Assembly: GCF_011745665.1 (NCBI RefSeq)
Contig: NZ_CP050253.1
Location: 1,897,418-1,961,417, forward strand
Direction of reading: 5' to 3'
From: Zophobihabitans entericus
GTDB taxonomy: Bacteria > Pseudomonadota > Gammaproteobacteria > Enterobacterales > Orbaceae
Length of the DNA stretch: 64,000 bases
Shown here in pieces: positions 32,438-43,270 of this stretch. Numbering within the stretch: position 1 is the stretch's first letter; every line of letters starts with the position of its first letter. The position numbers were made by a program, and so were the translations under genes. The notes beneath the pieces are model-generated. The model was not told where the DNA came from and did no database searches. It saw only the letters and a program-made list of their open reading frames with translations.

Positions 32438-33370
32438 ATGACAACAAATATTGCTGTGATTGGCGAGTGTATGATTGAACTTTCCGAAAAGCATAAGCAA
32501 GCTAAACGTAGCTTTGGTGGTGATACACTCAATACATCAGTTTATATGGCTCGTTTACTGCCTCATCAGGATTATAAAATTCATTATGTGACCGGTCTTG
32601 GAACCGATTCCTTTAGCGATGAGATGATCACTGCCTGGCAAAAAGAGGGTGTAGCTACTGATCTGGTACAGAGAATGGCGAATAAACTTCCTGGTTTATA
32701 TGCAATTGTCACAGATGATAAAGGGGAGAGGAGTTTCTATTACTGGCGTAATGATGCTGCTGCACGTTTCTGGTTGAAGACGGCAGAAACAGAAATTATT
32801 TTAAAGCAGATAGAAAATTATCAATATCTCTATCTTAGTGGTATTAGTATTGCTATCTTAGATGGCGAAAGTCTTAGAAAACTGGTTGAGTTATTAAAAC
32901 GATTCAGAGCTAAAGGCGGTAAAGTAGCATTTGATAACAATTATCGGCCAAGACTTTGGGCAGATCAGCAACAGGCTCAGGCGGTATATTGGGACATTTT
33001 GTCTTGTACTGATATTGCTTTTTTAACACTTGATGATGAAGATCTGTTATGGGGTAAACAATCCCTTGAATCTGTGATAAAACGCTCAAAACAATTAGGA
33101 ATTTCTGAGATAATTATCAAGCGCGGTGCAGAGAGCTGTATCATTGATGCACCGGAAGGACAGTTTGATGTTCCGGCTAATAAGATTGCTAAATCGGCGA
33201 TTGTTGATACCACAGCAGCAGGTGATTCATTTAGTGCAGGATATTTAGCTGCCCGTTTACAAGGTAAAGATCCTGTCAGTGCAGCCAAACAAGGTCATTT
33301 AGTCGCAGGAACAGTAATTCAACATCAAGGTGCAGTCATTCCAAAGGAAGCAATGCCCAAAATAAAGTAG
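32438..33370 (+). CDS. kdgK: 2-dehydro-3-deoxygluconokinase (PfkB family)
   Basis: 310 aa. PfkB signature 2 (DTTAAGDSFSAGYLA, with the catalytic Asp) is near residue 265. The N-terminal GECMIELSE...FGGDTLNTSVYMARL matches KdgK. It phosphorylates ketodeoxygluconate to KDPG, the step after KduD. The KDPG aldolase eda is not nearby; the DgoA-like aldolase at 9699 is the only candidate in the window. AGAAGGA precedes the ATG. Confidence 0.92.
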   Translation: MTTNIAVIGECMIELSEKHKQAKRSFGGDTLNTSVYMARLLPHQDYKIHYVTGLGTDSFSDEMITAWQKEGVATDLVQRMANKLPGLYAIVTDDKGERSFYYWRNDAAARFWLKTAETEIILKQIENYQYLYLSGISIAILDGESLRKLVELLKRFRAKGGKVAFDNNYRPRLWADQQQAQAVYWDILSCTDIAFLTLDDEDLLWGKQSLESVIKRSKQLGISEIIIKRGAESCIIDAPEGQFDVPANKIAKSAIVDTTAAGDSFSAGYLAARLQGKDPVSAAKQGHLVAGTVIQHQGAVIPKEAMPKIK

Positions 33371-33381
33371 GTTTATGATTC

Positions 33382-34590
33382 ATGGCTGGTCCAAAGTTTT
33401 CAATTTTATCGCAAATTTCTATCGCCCATTTGGTCAGCCATATCCATATGATGGCACTGCCAGCACTGATGCCGTTTATGGTTGTCCAGACTGAACTGAG
33501 CTTTATTCAGATCGGTCTTGCGATTAGTGTGTTTAATATTGTGTCTGCCTTAATTCAGGCTCCGATGGGCTTTTTTGTCGATCATATTGGCGCTAAGCGG
33601 GTATTAATTGGCGCTCTTATCTTTGGTGGATGTTCGTTTATCTCAATTGGTTTAATTGATCACTATTACTGGCTGATTATTGCTATGGGACTGGCAGGGG
33701 TTGCCAATTCCGTCTACCATCCGGCGGATTATGCCATTTTATCCCAAAATATTGTAGAAAATCGTATGGGAAGAGCGTTTTCCATCCATACGTTCTGTGG
33801 CTTTTTAGGTACAGCTATTACTCCAGTATTATTACTCGCTATCGCAGCCTTTAGCGGTATTGCGTCTGCGTTTATTGTTACCGGGCTGATTGGGATTGTG
33901 TCAGCATTAGTCTTAATTCCACCCGCTAAAGAACAGGCAGTGGCTCGTCAGGTTGAAGCTAAACCGGTGGCAAAAAAACTGAATGTACGCAAAAGAGATT
34001 TGCTTACTCCATCCATTTTATTGATGTTGATGTTGTTTTTATTAACCAGCTTAAGTGGTGGGGCGATTCAAAACTTTTCAGTTTCTGCCTTTATTACCGG
34101 CTATGGCTTACCATTAACTGAAGCGAATATTGCATTAACCACGTTTTTATTTGCCAATGCTGCAGGTGTTTTAATTGGTGGACAACTAGCTGATTACACT
34201 CAGCGTCATGGCATGATAGCTGCAATGGCCTTGATATTTACTGCGATACTGGCGATGTTTATTGTCTATTATGATTTTTCTTCAATGACACTTCTGATCA
34301 TTATGGGCTTGATGGGATGCGGTTCTGGTATCATTGCACCATCACGAGATATGCTGGTACGTGCTGCTGCCCCCGTTGGTGCTGAAGGGCGAGTATTTGG
34401 TATTGTTTCCACTGGCTTTAATATTGGGGGGACGATAGGCCCATTACTCTTTGCCTGGATTCTTGATCAGGGGCACCCAAGAGGTATTTTCTTGTGTGCC
34501 GCACTATTTATGGTGATGACATCAGCGATTGCAATTTATCAGGAGCTTTATGGAACGAAAAGAGCCCCAGTTGCTGCTGTTAGCTCTTAA
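33382..34590 (+). CDS. Major facilitator superfamily transporter
   Basis: 402 aa with about 12 transmembrane segments and a basic central loop (about residues 185-205). The MFS motif between TM2 and TM3 reads GFFVDHIGAKRVL. The sequence recalls the fosmidomycin-resistance (Fsr)-like branch (SHIHMMALPALMPF start). As third gene after yhcH and kdgK, 11 bp after kdgK, a sugar-acid import or export role is likely, but the substrate is not known. Confidence 0.8.
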   Translation: MAGPKFSILSQISIAHLVSHIHMMALPALMPFMVVQTELSFIQIGLAISVFNIVSALIQAPMGFFVDHIGAKRVLIGALIFGGCSFISIGLIDHYYWLIIAMGLAGVANSVYHPADYAILSQNIVENRMGRAFSIHTFCGFLGTAITPVLLLAIAAFSGIASAFIVTGLIGIVSALVLIPPAKEQAVARQVEAKPVAKKLNVRKRDLLTPSILLMLMLFLLTSLSGGAIQNFSVSAFITGYGLPLTEANIALTTFLFANAAGVLIGGQLADYTQRHGMIAAMALIFTAILAMFIVYYDFSSMTLLIIMGLMGCGSGIIAPSRDMLVRAAAPVGAEGRVFGIVSTGFNIGGTIGPLLFAWILDQGHPRGIFLCAALFMVMTSAIAIYQELYGTKRAPVAAVSS

Positions 34591-34922
34591 GACTTCACCA
34601 GATACATAATCGCAGTAACAACGCTTAAAACCATAAGTACAATGCCAAAATATTGCATTGGGATCCAGTAAAAACGATGTTTATTATGTGGAGTCAAGCG
34701 ATATTGTGGTTTGGTTTGGACCATTGAATCTTCTTGTGGGATCAATTCTTTATGCGTATTCCATTTTTTACCCAGAAAATAGATGATAATTCCTGATAAT
34801 AAAAAGCTGGCAGCTATCCACATCAAAGACGTATCAGAAGAGAAAAAAGGAATTAATACCATAGCACTCACAACAACTACTAACGGGATCACTAACCCCC
34901 GACCTGACCAAGAAATGAACAT
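34587..34922 (-). CDS. Small hypothetical membrane protein
   Basis: 111 aa with three predicted membrane segments (about residues 9-29, 33-50 and 89-109) and a polar loop between the second and third. I do not recognise the family. It converges on the MFS gene with a 4-base overlap of their 3' ends and has no clear ribosome site. Confidence 0.55.
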   Translation of the reverse strand: MFISWSGRGLVIPLVVVVSAMVLIPFFSSDTSLMWIAASFLLSGIIIYFLGKKWNTHKELIPQEDSMVQTKPQYRLTPHNKHRFYWIPMQYFGIVLMVLSVVTAIMYLVKS

Positions 34923-35140
34923 ATATATTTCCTAATTTTTATTTTTATATTGATTTATAGCCCGGCTATTCTATGCTCTAAATTAGAGATTAATCAAATA
35001 AATTAGAAGAATATTATCAGTTATCAATGTTTCTAATTAATGATATTTGTACTGATTTTTGGAACCTATATTTCACGGTATCAAATCATAGCCCTTATGA
35101 TATAATTTCGCTCATTACTCAGAAATAACGAGAAGTCATT

Positions 35141-35386
35141 ATGTGGTGTTTTATTTATCGAAGTACGAAAAAAATGGGTAGCTACTTGTATATTGAAAAA
35201 GAGAATGATTTTTCTCCGGTACCGGAAGAGCTCATGAAACTATTTGGTAAACCGGTTTTTGCGATGAAGTTATACTTAGACGATGCGCGTAAACTTGCCG
35301 CGGCAACACCACAAGAAATTAAGCAAAAAATGGCTGAACAAGGTTATTTTTTACAGATGTTAAGAGAAGACGATTTTAAAATTTAG
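35141..35386 (+). CDS. ycgL: YcgL domain-containing protein
   Basis: 81 aa. The N-terminus (MWCFIYRSTKKMGSYLYIEK) and PVPEELMKLFGKP match the YcgL family, a small conserved gammaproteobacterial protein of unknown function. It is shorter than E. coli YcgL (about 108 aa) at the C-terminus. It heads a tight operon with mltB and ycgN. Confidence 0.88.
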   Translation: MWCFIYRSTKKMGSYLYIEKENDFSPVPEELMKLFGKPVFAMKLYLDDARKLAAATPQEIKQKMAEQGYFLQMLREDDFKI

Positions 35387-35396
35387 CAGGTCAAGT

Positions 35397-36446
35397 ATGA
35401 AACAATATACGAAATTATTTTTATCACTAGCCATTAGCGCAGTATTAATTAGTTGTTCTGATAATCAGCTAAGAGCAGAATCAACCAAAGATGAAATTAT
35501 TTATACTGACTCGCGTGATGCTGAGCACTTCCCGCAATATGTTGAAGAACTTAAACAATATGCACGTTTAAATGGTATCGATGAAGAGACGATTAAGATC
35601 GCTTTTACTGATGTTTATCATATCGATCGGGTGATTACCGCTGACAGAAATCAGCCGGAAAAGAAAAGTGATCTTAATGAATATTTAACACGAGTGTTAT
35701 CTGAAAATCGTTTAAAAACAACACAGCAAAAATATACTGAATTCCGTTCTGATTTAGCAACAGCAACAGAGCAGACAGGTGTTCCGGGCAATTATATTGT
35801 TTCACTCTGGGGCATTGAAAGTGGCTTTGGCCGTTATCAGGGTAATGAAGACGTGATTTCAGCCGTATCGACACTGGCTTTTGAAGGACGACGAGAGAAG
35901 TTTTTTGGACGTGAATTACTGGCGGCCTTAACTGTCCTGGAACGTGGATATATCACTAAAGATAAACTTAAAGGTTCCTGGGCGGGAGCGATGGGGCAGT
36001 CTCAGTTTATGCCATCGTCTTTACTGGCTTACGGTAAAGATGGTGATAATGATGGTGTGATTGATATCTGGAATAATCAACACGATGTTTTTGCCTCAAT
36101 TGGTAATTATCTGGCAACAGTTGGGTGGAATGCTCAGGATCGCTGGGGTAATAAAGTCAATCTGCCAAAGAACTTTGATATCAGTTTGACCGGGCTTGAT
36201 AACAATAAAGCTAAAACGATTGCTCAGTGGCAAAAACTGGGGGTGGTGATCACTGATGGTAAGCTGACACCAGCAAAAGAAACTAATGCCTGGGTTATTC
36301 TGCCTGATGACGAGCCCGCTAAGGCCTATCTGGTTTATAATAACTTCAAAACGTTAATGAACTGGAATCGTTCATATTACTTTGCATTAAGTGTGGGATT
36401 ATTGGCAGATAGTCTGGATACTAAAACTACCGGTTCAACAAAATAG
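35397..36446 (+). CDS. mltB: Membrane-bound lytic murein transglycosylase B
   Basis: 349 aa. A lipoprotein signal with lipobox LISC (Cys about residue 20) precedes an SLT-type domain. The catalytic Glu lies in [14 protein letters not shown] (about residue 140), and the [12 protein letters not shown] motif is typical of MltB. It cleaves peptidoglycan glycan strands to 1,6-anhydro ends at the outer membrane's inner face. The gene lies 10 bp after ycgL. Confidence 0.93.
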   Translation: MKQYTKLFLSLAISAVLISCSDNQLRAESTKDEIIYTDSRDAEHFPQYVEELKQYARLNGIDEETIKIAFTDVYHIDRVITADRNQPEKKSDLNEYLTRVLSENRLKTTQQKYTEFRSDLATATEQTGVPGNYIVSLWGIESGFGRYQGNEDVISAVSTLAFEGRREKFFGRELLAALTVLERGYITKDKLKGSWAGAMGQSQFMPSSLLAYGKDGDNDGVIDIWNNQHDVFASIGNYLATVGWNAQDRWGNKVNLPKNFDISLTGLDNNKAKTIAQWQKLGVVITDGKLTPAKETNAWVILPDDEPAKAYLVYNNFKTLMNWNRSYYFALSVGLLADSLDTKTTGSTK

Positions 36447-36463
36447 TCATTGAGAATAGAGAG

Positions 36464-36889
36464 ATGAGTCAAAATCGTTTTTGGGAAACGAAAACCCTTG
36501 ATGAAATGAGTGATGCAGAATGGGAACAGCTATGTGATGGTTGTGGTCAGTGCTGCCTGAATAAACTCATGGATGATGATACTGATGAAATTCTCTACAC
36601 TAATGTGGCGTGTGATCAGCTAGATAGTCAGACCTGCCAGTGCAGGGACTATGAGAACCGATTTAAACTTGAGCCTGATTGTATTAAGTTAACCAGAGAG
36701 AGTGTGCTCACTATCCCTTGGCTACCTAAAACTTGTGCTTATGTGTTGATTGAAAACAAGCTACCGCTTGCCAGCTGGCATCCGCTTATTGCTGGCGATA
36801 AAACTAAGATGCATAAGAAGCGTATCTCGATTCGTAACCGTGTGGTGTATGAACGAGATGTGATTCACTGGGAAGATCATATTCTTTAA
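36464..36889 (+). CDS. ycgN: YcgN family cysteine-cluster protein (UPF0260)
   Basis: 141 aa. The cysteine cluster [12 protein letters not shown] (about residues 24-35) with further Cys pairs near 60-80 defines the YkgJ/UPF0260 Zn- or Fe-S-binding family, whose function is unknown. It lies 17 bp after mltB. ycgN and ycgL are also near neighbours in enterics. Confidence 0.88.
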   Translation: MSQNRFWETKTLDEMSDAEWEQLCDGCGQCCLNKLMDDDTDEILYTNVACDQLDSQTCQCRDYENRFKLEPDCIKLTRESVLTIPWLPKTCAYVLIENKLPLASWHPLIAGDKTKMHKKRISIRNRVVYERDVIHWEDHIL

Positions 36890-36916
36890 TTATTCCTTTA
36901 AATTAATTTCTTCAAT

Positions 36917-36956
36917 AAAATCAAAGGGTTATATTTTTATTTAACTCTTTGATTTT
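36917..36956. terminator. Bidirectional terminator between ycgN and lipA
   Basis: AAAATCAAAGGGTT and AACTCTTTGATTTT form a 14-bp stem with one wobble, flanked by A- and T-rich sequence. It is placed between convergent ycgN and lipA. Confidence 0.8.
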
Positions 36957-36971
36957 ATTACTTTTTTACTG

Positions 36972-37937
36972 CTATTTTACTTCTTTACCCATCGCTTGTA
37001 GATCTGCATGATAGGATGAACGAACAAAAGGCCCACAAGCGGCGTGAGTAAAGCCCATATTAAGTGCCACTTGTTTTAATTCATCAAATTCTTGCGGAGA
37101 GACATAACGATGTAATGGGTGATGATGTTTGCTTGGTTGCAGATATTGCCCCAAAGTCAGCATAGTCACGCCATGAGTTCTTAAATCCTGCATAACTTTA
37201 ATCAGCTCTTCATTGGTTTCACCAAGACCAACCATTAAACCTGATTTGGTTGGAATTTCCGGGTGGCGCTGTTTAAATTCAGCCAGTAAATCTAAAGAAC
37301 CCTGATAACTTGCCCCTAAGCGAATCTCTTTATATAAACGGGGAACATTTTCCAGGTTGTGATTGAAAACATCAGGTGGTGTCTTGGTAAGTATGTCTAA
37401 AGCAATATCCATACGACCACGGAAATCCGGTACCAACGTTTCAATTTTAATCTCTGGATTTAGGGCGCGAATCTCTCTGATACTCTCAGCAAAATGTTGT
37501 GCTCCACCATCTTTAAGATCATCACGATCAACAGAAGTGATAACGATATAACGCAGCTTCATCTCCTGAATCATCTTAGCTAGTTTTGCGGGCTCGTGAG
37601 CATCAGGCGGTAAAGGCCGGCCATGTGCGACGTCACAAAATGAACAGCGGCGTGTACAGATATCACCTAAAATCATAAACGTTGCTGTACCGTGATGGAA
37701 ACATTCAGACAGGTTAGGGCAGGCAGCTTCTTCACAAACTGAATGCAGGCCATGTTTACGCATTGTATCTTTGATATGTTGAATCTTTTCTGATGTTGCT
37801 GGGAGCTTAATTCTCATCCAGTCTGGTTTTTTCAGAGGTAAGTTATCTAAAGAAACAGTTGGAATCAGGCGAACTTTGTCTGCATCGCGGTATTTCGTAC
37901 TTCGATTAACTGTTTGAGTTTCTACGCTATTATTCAT
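36972..37937 (-). CDS. lipA: Lipoyl synthase
   Basis: 321 aa, the E. coli length. It is a radical-SAM enzyme that inserts two sulfurs into octanoyl-lysine. The SAM cluster motif [13 protein letters not shown] and the auxiliary cluster [12 protein letters not shown] are both intact. It follows lipB by 11 bp in the same direction. Its product modifies the lipoyl domains of AceF, encoded divergently just beyond lipB. Confidence 0.97.
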   Translation of the reverse strand: MNNSVETQTVNRSTKYRDADKVRLIPTVSLDNLPLKKPDWMRIKLPATSEKIQHIKDTMRKHGLHSVCEEAACPNLSECFHHGTATFMILGDICTRRCSFCDVAHGRPLPPDAHEPAKLAKMIQEMKLRYIVITSVDRDDLKDGGAQHFAESIREIRALNPEIKIETLVPDFRGRMDIALDILTKTPPDVFNHNLENVPRLYKEIRLGASYQGSLDLLAEFKQRHPEIPTKSGLMVGLGETNEELIKVMQDLRTHGVTMLTLGQYLQPSKHHHPLHRYVSPQEFDELKQVALNMGFTHAACGPFVRSSYHADLQAMGKEVK

Positions 37938-37948
37938 TGTGTTACCAC

Positions 37949-38602
37949 TTATCCGTATTGAGTGTTGTATTCGTAGTGAACATTGTCATAATGCAAAAGC
38001 TGAGTAAAAGTATTGACCATCTGCTGACAGACCTGTTGTTGGTCGATATCAGGAATATAGTCATGTAGTTGTGTCATTTGTAATCCTTGATAACCACAAG
38101 GATTGATATCATTAAAAGGTGATAAATCCATTTTTATGTTGAGGGCCAGTCCGTGTAAGGTGCAGCCTTTTTTAACATGTAAACCTAAAGAGGCAATTTT
38201 TTTGTGATCAATATACACACCGGGAGCACCGGGTTTGGTATAAGAATCTAAATGATATCTGCTTAGAGTTTGAGTGACGCTTTGCTCCAGAGCATCAACC
38301 AGTGTGCGAATATTCAACTCTGCTCGTCTTAAATCAATCATAACATACATAATCTGTTGGCCCGGACTATGGTAAGTCACTTGCCCACCGCGATCTGTGT
38401 GTACGATAGGAATATGGCTGGTTCGTAGGATATGTTCCGCTTTACCCGTTCTGCCTTGTGTAAAGGTGGGAAAGTGTTCGACTAACCAGATTTCATCCTG
38501 GGTATTTTGTGTTCGGGACGTCGTAAAGTTATGCATAGCCTGATAGGTATCGAGGTATGAAGTCAAACCAAGTTGTCGGATTTGCATCGATTTTTCGGTC
38601 AT
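37949..38602 (-). CDS. lipB: Octanoyl-[acyl carrier protein]:protein N-octanoyltransferase
   Basis: 217 aa. LipB moves octanoate from ACP to the lipoyl domain lysine, forming an acyl-enzyme on the Cys in NPCGYQG; the Lys in [12 protein letters not shown] is also conserved. I chose the ATG at 38602 (AGAGG 4 bases upstream); an ATG 4 codons earlier has no site. It is first in lipB-lipA. Confidence 0.95.
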   Translation of the reverse strand: MTEKSMQIRQLGLTSYLDTYQAMHNFTTSRTQNTQDEIWLVEHFPTFTQGRTGKAEHILRTSHIPIVHTDRGGQVTYHSPGQQIMYVMIDLRRAELNIRTLVDALEQSVTQTLSRYHLDSYTKPGAPGVYIDHKKIASLGLHVKKGCTLHGLALNIKMDLSPFNDINPCGYQGLQMTQLHDYIPDIDQQQVCQQMVNTFTQLLHYDNVHYEYNTQYG

Positions 38603-38614
38603 TGTACCTCTCAT

Positions 38615-38980
38615 CCATGAAGTGCTGTCAATTGGTCAAGATTCTAACATTGAATAATTATTTATGTGAGTATAAAAAATAACTGTGATGTTATGCGTAA
38701 CTTCAATTTATTCTTTTTAAAACCATTGAAAATTGAGATAAATCAAAAGGTACGGTTAATCCCCTAAATTAACTAGGGTATTAAATCAGGATAACGAATT
38801 AATTTAATAGGAAAAATCATAAGTTTTATGCTGGTCACTTGTTGATAGCTTTGATAATTTATTGCACAGCTTGATATTATTGGATAAGGGTATATATTTA
38901 TGCGGTACAGTGCTGTATATTTATATTGTGCAACATCAAATATTTATACTCTTCCTGTCTTTAACTAAAGAGGCCACTAC
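38615..38980. promoter_or_regulatory. lipB/aceE divergent promoter region with an FNR-like box
   Basis: This is a 366-bp gene-free region. TTGAG-ATAA-ATCAA (38733-38746) matches the FNR consensus TTGAT-N4-ATCAA at 9 of 10 positions. The pdhR gene that precedes aceE in E. coli is absent, and I see no complete PdhR operator. AGAGG precedes aceE. Confidence 0.45.
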
Positions 38981-41647
38981 ATGTCTGATATTTTAACAAA
39001 TGATATCGATCCCATTGAAACAAAGGACTGGTTACAAAGCATCGAATCAGTGATCCGCGAAGAAGGTACAGAAAGAGCTCAATACATCATTGAGCAAATT
39101 ATCAATCAAGCAAGACAAGGCGGCGTACCGCTACTGTTTGGTTCTTCAACAAGTAACTATATCAACACGATTCCAAAGGAAGAAGAGCCTGAATATCCTG
39201 GGGATTGGGAACTTGAGCGTCGCATTCGTTCTATCGTGCGTTGGAATGCGTTAATGATGGTACTTAGAGCGTCTAAAAAGGATTTAGACCTTGGTGGTCA
39301 TATGGCATCATTCCAGTCTGCAGCAACATTTTATGAAGTGGGTTTTAACCATTTCTTCCGTGCTCGTAACGAGAAAGATGGCGGTGACTTAGTTTACTTC
39401 CAGGGGCATATTTCTCCGGGTGTTTATTCCCGCGCATTTATCGAAGGTCGTTTAACCGAAGCACAACTGGACAATTTCCGTCAGGAAGTCGATGGTAAAG
39501 GATTATCTTCTTATCCACATCCAAAATTAATGCCTGAATTCTGGCAGTTCCCAACAGTATCAATGGGTCTTGGGCCAATCAGTGCAATCTATCAAGCTCG
39601 TTTCTTAAAATACTTGCATAACCGTGGACTGAAAGATACATCAGAACAAACTGTATATGCGTTCCTTGGTGATGGCGAGATGGACGAGCCGGAATCAAAA
39701 GGTGCAATTACCGTTGCAACGCGTGAGAAGTTAGATAACTTAGTTTTTGTTATCAACTGTAACTTACAACGTCTGGATGGTCCGGTAACAGGTAATGGTA
39801 AAATCATCAATGAACTTGAAGGTATTTTTGCAGGTGCTGGCTGGCAGGTAATTAAAGTTATCTGGGGTGATCGTTGGGATAAATTACTGCAAAAAGACAA
39901 ATCAGGTAAATTGATTCGTCTGATGAACGAAACATTAGATGGTGATTACCAAACATTTAAATCAAGAGATGGTGCTTATGTTCGTGAGCATTTCTTTGGT
40001 AAATATCCGGAAACCGCTGAACTGGTTAAAGATATGTCTGATGATGAGATCTTCCGCCTAAATCGTGGTGGTCAGGATCCGGCTAAGATGTTTACTGCTT
40101 TCCAAAAAGCGAAAGATACTAAAGGTTGTCCTACAGTGATTCTTGCACATACCATTAAAGGTTATGGTATGGGTGATGCAGCAGAAGGTAAAAATATCGC
40201 TCACCAGGTGAAGAAAATGAATATGGACAACGTGCGTCATGTTCGTGATTTCTTCAATATTCCGGTAACTGATGATGCGCTTGAAAAACTACCATATATC
40301 AAGTTTGAAGAGCATACACCTGAGTACAAATATTTACATGAACGTCGTCAAGCGTTAAAAGGTTATGTACCAAGTCGTTTACCGAACTTTACTCAACCGC
40401 TTTCAATTCCGCCATTAAGTGAATTCAGTTCATTACTTGAAGCACAATCTAAAGATATTTCAACCACGATCGGTTTTGTGCGTGCGTTAAATATCATGCT
40501 GAAAGATAAAGAACTTGCTCCACGCTTAGTGCCAATCTTAGCCGATGAAGCTCGTACATTTGGTATGGAAGGTCTGTTCCGTCAAATTGGTATTTATAAT
40601 CCTCATGGTCAGCAATATATCCCTCAGGATAAAGAGCAAGTTGCTTATTACCGTGAAGACGAAAAAGGTCAAATTCTGCAAGAAGGTATCAATGAAATGG
40701 GTGCTGGTGCGTCATGGCTTGCAGCTGCAACGTCATACAGCACAAATGACTGCCCGATGATTCCTTTCTATGTTTACTACTCAATGTTTGGTTTCCAACG
40801 TATTGGCGATTTACTGTGGGCTGCGGGCGACCAACAAGCGCGCGGTTTCTTAATCGGTGGTACTTCTGGTCGTACAACACTGAATGGTGAAGGTTTACAA
40901 CATGAAGATGGTCATAGCCATATTCAATCATTAACCATTCCTAACTGTATCTCTTATGATCCAGCTTATGTGTATGAAGTCGCGGTTATCATGCAAGATG
41001 GTTTACGTCGCATGTATGGTGATCAAGAGAATATTTACTACTACATTACTACCCTAAATGAAAACTATGCTCAACCGGCAATGCCAGAGGGTGCAGAAGA
41101 GGGTATTCGTAAAGGTATTTATAAACTTGATACTGTTAAAGGGCAGGATGGTAAACCAGCTATTCAGTTACTTGGTTCGGGTTCAATTCTACGCCACGTT
41201 CGCGATGCGGCAGATATCCTTGCCCGCGAGTATGGTATTACTTCTGATGTGTATAGTGTGACCTCATTCACTGAGGTAGCACGTGAAGGTCAGGATTGTG
41301 AACGCTGGAATATGTTAAATCCAACTGAAACACCAAAAGTACCTTACATTGCACAAGTTATGAATAAAGCACCTGCGATTGTTTCAACAGATTATATGAA
41401 ACTATTAGCAGAGCAAGTTCGTGCTTATGTTCCGGCTGAAAGTTATAAAGTACTTGGTACAGACGGCTTTGGTCGTTCAGATAGTCGTGAGAACTTACGC
41501 CACCACTTCGAAGTTGATGCGTCATATGTTGTGGTTGCAGCACTGAGTGAATTGGCAAAACGTGGTGATATTAACGTATCTGTTGTGACTGATGCGATGA
41601 AGAAATTTAATATCGATCCAAACAAAGTTAACCCACGAATTGCTTAA
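38981..41647 (+). CDS. aceE: Pyruvate dehydrogenase E1 component
   Basis: 888 aa (E. coli 887), homodimeric type E1. It decarboxylates pyruvate with thiamine diphosphate and acetylates the lipoyl groups of AceF. The ThDP-binding motif starts at [14 protein letters not shown] (about residue 227) and ends in VINCN. It is first gene of aceE-aceF-lpd. Codon use is typical of a highly expressed gene. Confidence 0.98.
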   Translation: MSDILTNDIDPIETKDWLQSIESVIREEGTERAQYIIEQIINQARQGGVPLLFGSSTSNYINTIPKEEEPEYPGDWELERRIRSIVRWNALMMVLRASKKDLDLGGHMASFQSAATFYEVGFNHFFRARNEKDGGDLVYFQGHISPGVYSRAFIEGRLTEAQLDNFRQEVDGKGLSSYPHPKLMPEFWQFPTVSMGLGPISAIYQARFLKYLHNRGLKDTSEQTVYAFLGDGEMDEPESKGAITVATREKLDNLVFVINCNLQRLDGPVTGNGKIINELEGIFAGAGWQVIKVIWGDRWDKLLQKDKSGKLIRLMNETLDGDYQTFKSRDGAYVREHFFGKYPETAELVKDMSDDEIFRLNRGGQDPAKMFTAFQKAKDTKGCPTVILAHTIKGYGMGDAAEGKNIAHQVKKMNMDNVRHVRDFFNIPVTDDALEKLPYIKFEEHTPEYKYLHERRQALKGYVPSRLPNFTQPLSIPPLSEFSSLLEAQSKDISTTIGFVRALNIMLKDKELAPRLVPILADEARTFGMEGLFRQIGIYNPHGQQYIPQDKEQVAYYREDEKGQILQEGINEMGAGASWLAAATSYSTNDCPMIPFYVYYSMFGFQRIGDLLWAAGDQQARGFLIGGTSGRTTLNGEGLQHEDGHSHIQSLTIPNCISYDPAYVYEVAVIMQDGLRRMYGDQENIYYYITTLNENYAQPAMPEGAEEGIRKGIYKLDTVKGQDGKPAIQLLGSGSILRHVRDAADILAREYGITSDVYSVTSFTEVAREGQDCERWNMLNPTETPKVPYIAQVMNKAPAIVSTDYMKLLAEQVRAYVPAESYKVLGTDGFGRSDSRENLRHHFEVDASYVVVAALSELAKRGDINVSVVTDAMKKFNIDPNKVNPRIA

Positions 41648-41658
41648 GAGGTAAAGTT

Positions 41659-43257
41659 ATGAGTATGGAAATTAAACTGCCTGATATCGGTTCGGATGAA
41701 GTTGAAGTTACCGAAATTCTGGTTAAAGTTGGCGATAAAGTCGAAGTTGATCAGTCGTTACTTTCTGTTGAAGGCGATAAAGCATCAATGGAAATCCCAG
41801 CATCTGTCGCGGGTGTTGTGAAATCAATTACAGTTGCTGTTGGTGATAAAGTTCAGACTGGTTCAAGCATTATGGTGTTTGATGTTGAAGGTACAGCTAC
41901 GGCAGCGCCAGCTCCGGCACCAAAAGCTGAAGCTGCACCTGCTCCAGCCGCGGCTCCTGCTGCAGGTGGAACAACGACGCAAGATGTTGCTGTTCCGGAC
42001 ATTGGTCCAGATGAAGTTGAAGTAACAGAAGTTCTGGTTAAGGTTGGCGATAAAGTTGACGTTGATCAGTCACTACTGACTGTTGAAGGTGATAAAGCTT
42101 CAATGGAGATCCCGGCATCGGTTGCTGGTGTAGTGAAATCAATCAGTATCGCTGTTGGTGATAAAGTTAAAACTGGTTCTAAAGTGATGGTCTTTGAAGT
42201 GGCAGCTAGTGGCTCCGCTCCAGTGGCAGCACCGGCTCCTGCCGCTGCGCCTGAAGCACCAAAAGCAGCTGCTCCAGCCCCGGCAGCAACGCCAGCACCA
42301 GCTAAGTCATCAGGTAATGAATTTGTTGAAAATGATGCTTACGCCCATGCAACGCCATCAGTACGCCGTTTAGCACGTGAGTTTGGTGTTAACTTAGCTA
42401 AAGTTGCGGCAACAGGTGCGAAAAAACGCATCCTGCGCGAAGACTTACAAGCTTATGTGAAAAATGCAGTTAAACAAGTTGAATCAGGTTCGTCATCAGC
42501 GGGTGGTTCTTTACCTGGTTTATTACCATGGCCAAAAGTAGATTTCAGTAAATTTGGTCCAGTTGAAGAACTTGAACTGACTAAGATCCAAAAAATCTCA
42601 GGTGCGAATTTACATCGTAACTGGGTTATGATTCCTCATGTAACTCATTTTGATGAAACAGATATCACTGAACTTGAAGCATTCCGTAAGCAACAAAATG
42701 CAGAAGCAGAGAAGAAGAAACTTAATTTGAAAATTACGCCACTTGTTTTCATTATGAAAGCAGTAGCGAGTGCGCTTGAAGCCTACCCACGTGTGAACAG
42801 CTCGATTTCTGAAGATGGACAAAAATTGACGCTTAAGAAATATGTCAATATTGGTGTTGCGGTTGATACACCAAATGGTTTAGTTGTTCCTGTGATTAAA
42901 GATGTGAACAAGAAGGGTATTATTGCTCTTTCTAATGAACTTTCAGAAATTTCTAAGAAAGCACGTGACGGTAAATTGACGGGTGCTGATATGCAAGGTG
43001 GTTGTTTCACTATCTCTAGCCTTGGTGGTATTGGTACAACTTCATTTACACCGATTGTGAATGCACCAGAAGTAGCAATTTTAGGTGTTTCTCGTTCAGC
43101 GATGAAACCTGTCTGGAATGGTCAGACATTTGAACCTAAATTAATGCTTCCTCTATCATTATCATTTGATCACCGTGTGATTGATGGTGCTGATGGTGCG
43201 CGTTTCTTAAGTCACATTACATCAGTTCTTTCTGATGTTCGTCGTTTAATCATGTAA
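41659..43257 (+). CDS. aceF: Pyruvate dehydrogenase E2, dihydrolipoamide acetyltransferase, two lipoyl domains
   Basis: 532 aa. Two lipoyl domains (about residues 1-75 and 112-186) each carry the lipoyl lysine in [10 protein letters not shown], the first at Lys41. Ala/Pro-rich linkers lie between them. A peripheral subunit-binding domain follows ([15 protein letters not shown], about residue 235). The catalytic domain ends in [16 protein letters not shown]. coli AceF has three lipoyl domains and about 630 aa, so this is a two-domain version. It lies 11 bp after aceE. Confidence 0.97.
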   Translation: MSMEIKLPDIGSDEVEVTEILVKVGDKVEVDQSLLSVEGDKASMEIPASVAGVVKSITVAVGDKVQTGSSIMVFDVEGTATAAPAPAPKAEAAPAPAAAPAAGGTTTQDVAVPDIGPDEVEVTEVLVKVGDKVDVDQSLLTVEGDKASMEIPASVAGVVKSISIAVGDKVKTGSKVMVFEVAASGSAPVAAPAPAAAPEAPKAAAPAPAATPAPAKSSGNEFVENDAYAHATPSVRRLAREFGVNLAKVAATGAKKRILREDLQAYVKNAVKQVESGSSSAGGSLPGLLPWPKVDFSKFGPVEELELTKIQKISGANLHRNWVMIPHVTHFDETDITELEAFRKQQNAEAEKKKLNLKITPLVFIMKAVASALEAYPRVNSSISEDGQKLTLKKYVNIGVAVDTPNGLVVPVIKDVNKKGIIALSNELSEISKKARDGKLTGADMQGGCFTISSLGGIGTTSFTPIVNAPEVAILGVSRSAMKPVWNGQTFEPKLMLPLSLSFDHRVIDGADGARFLSHITSVLSDVRRLIM

Positions 43258-43270
43258 TTTGGAGATAGCG

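Noticed and set aside
38625-38640. PdhR operator (ATTGGT half-site) near lipB
   Set aside because: Only one half-site (ATTGGT) is present; the inverted ACCAAT partner is missing.
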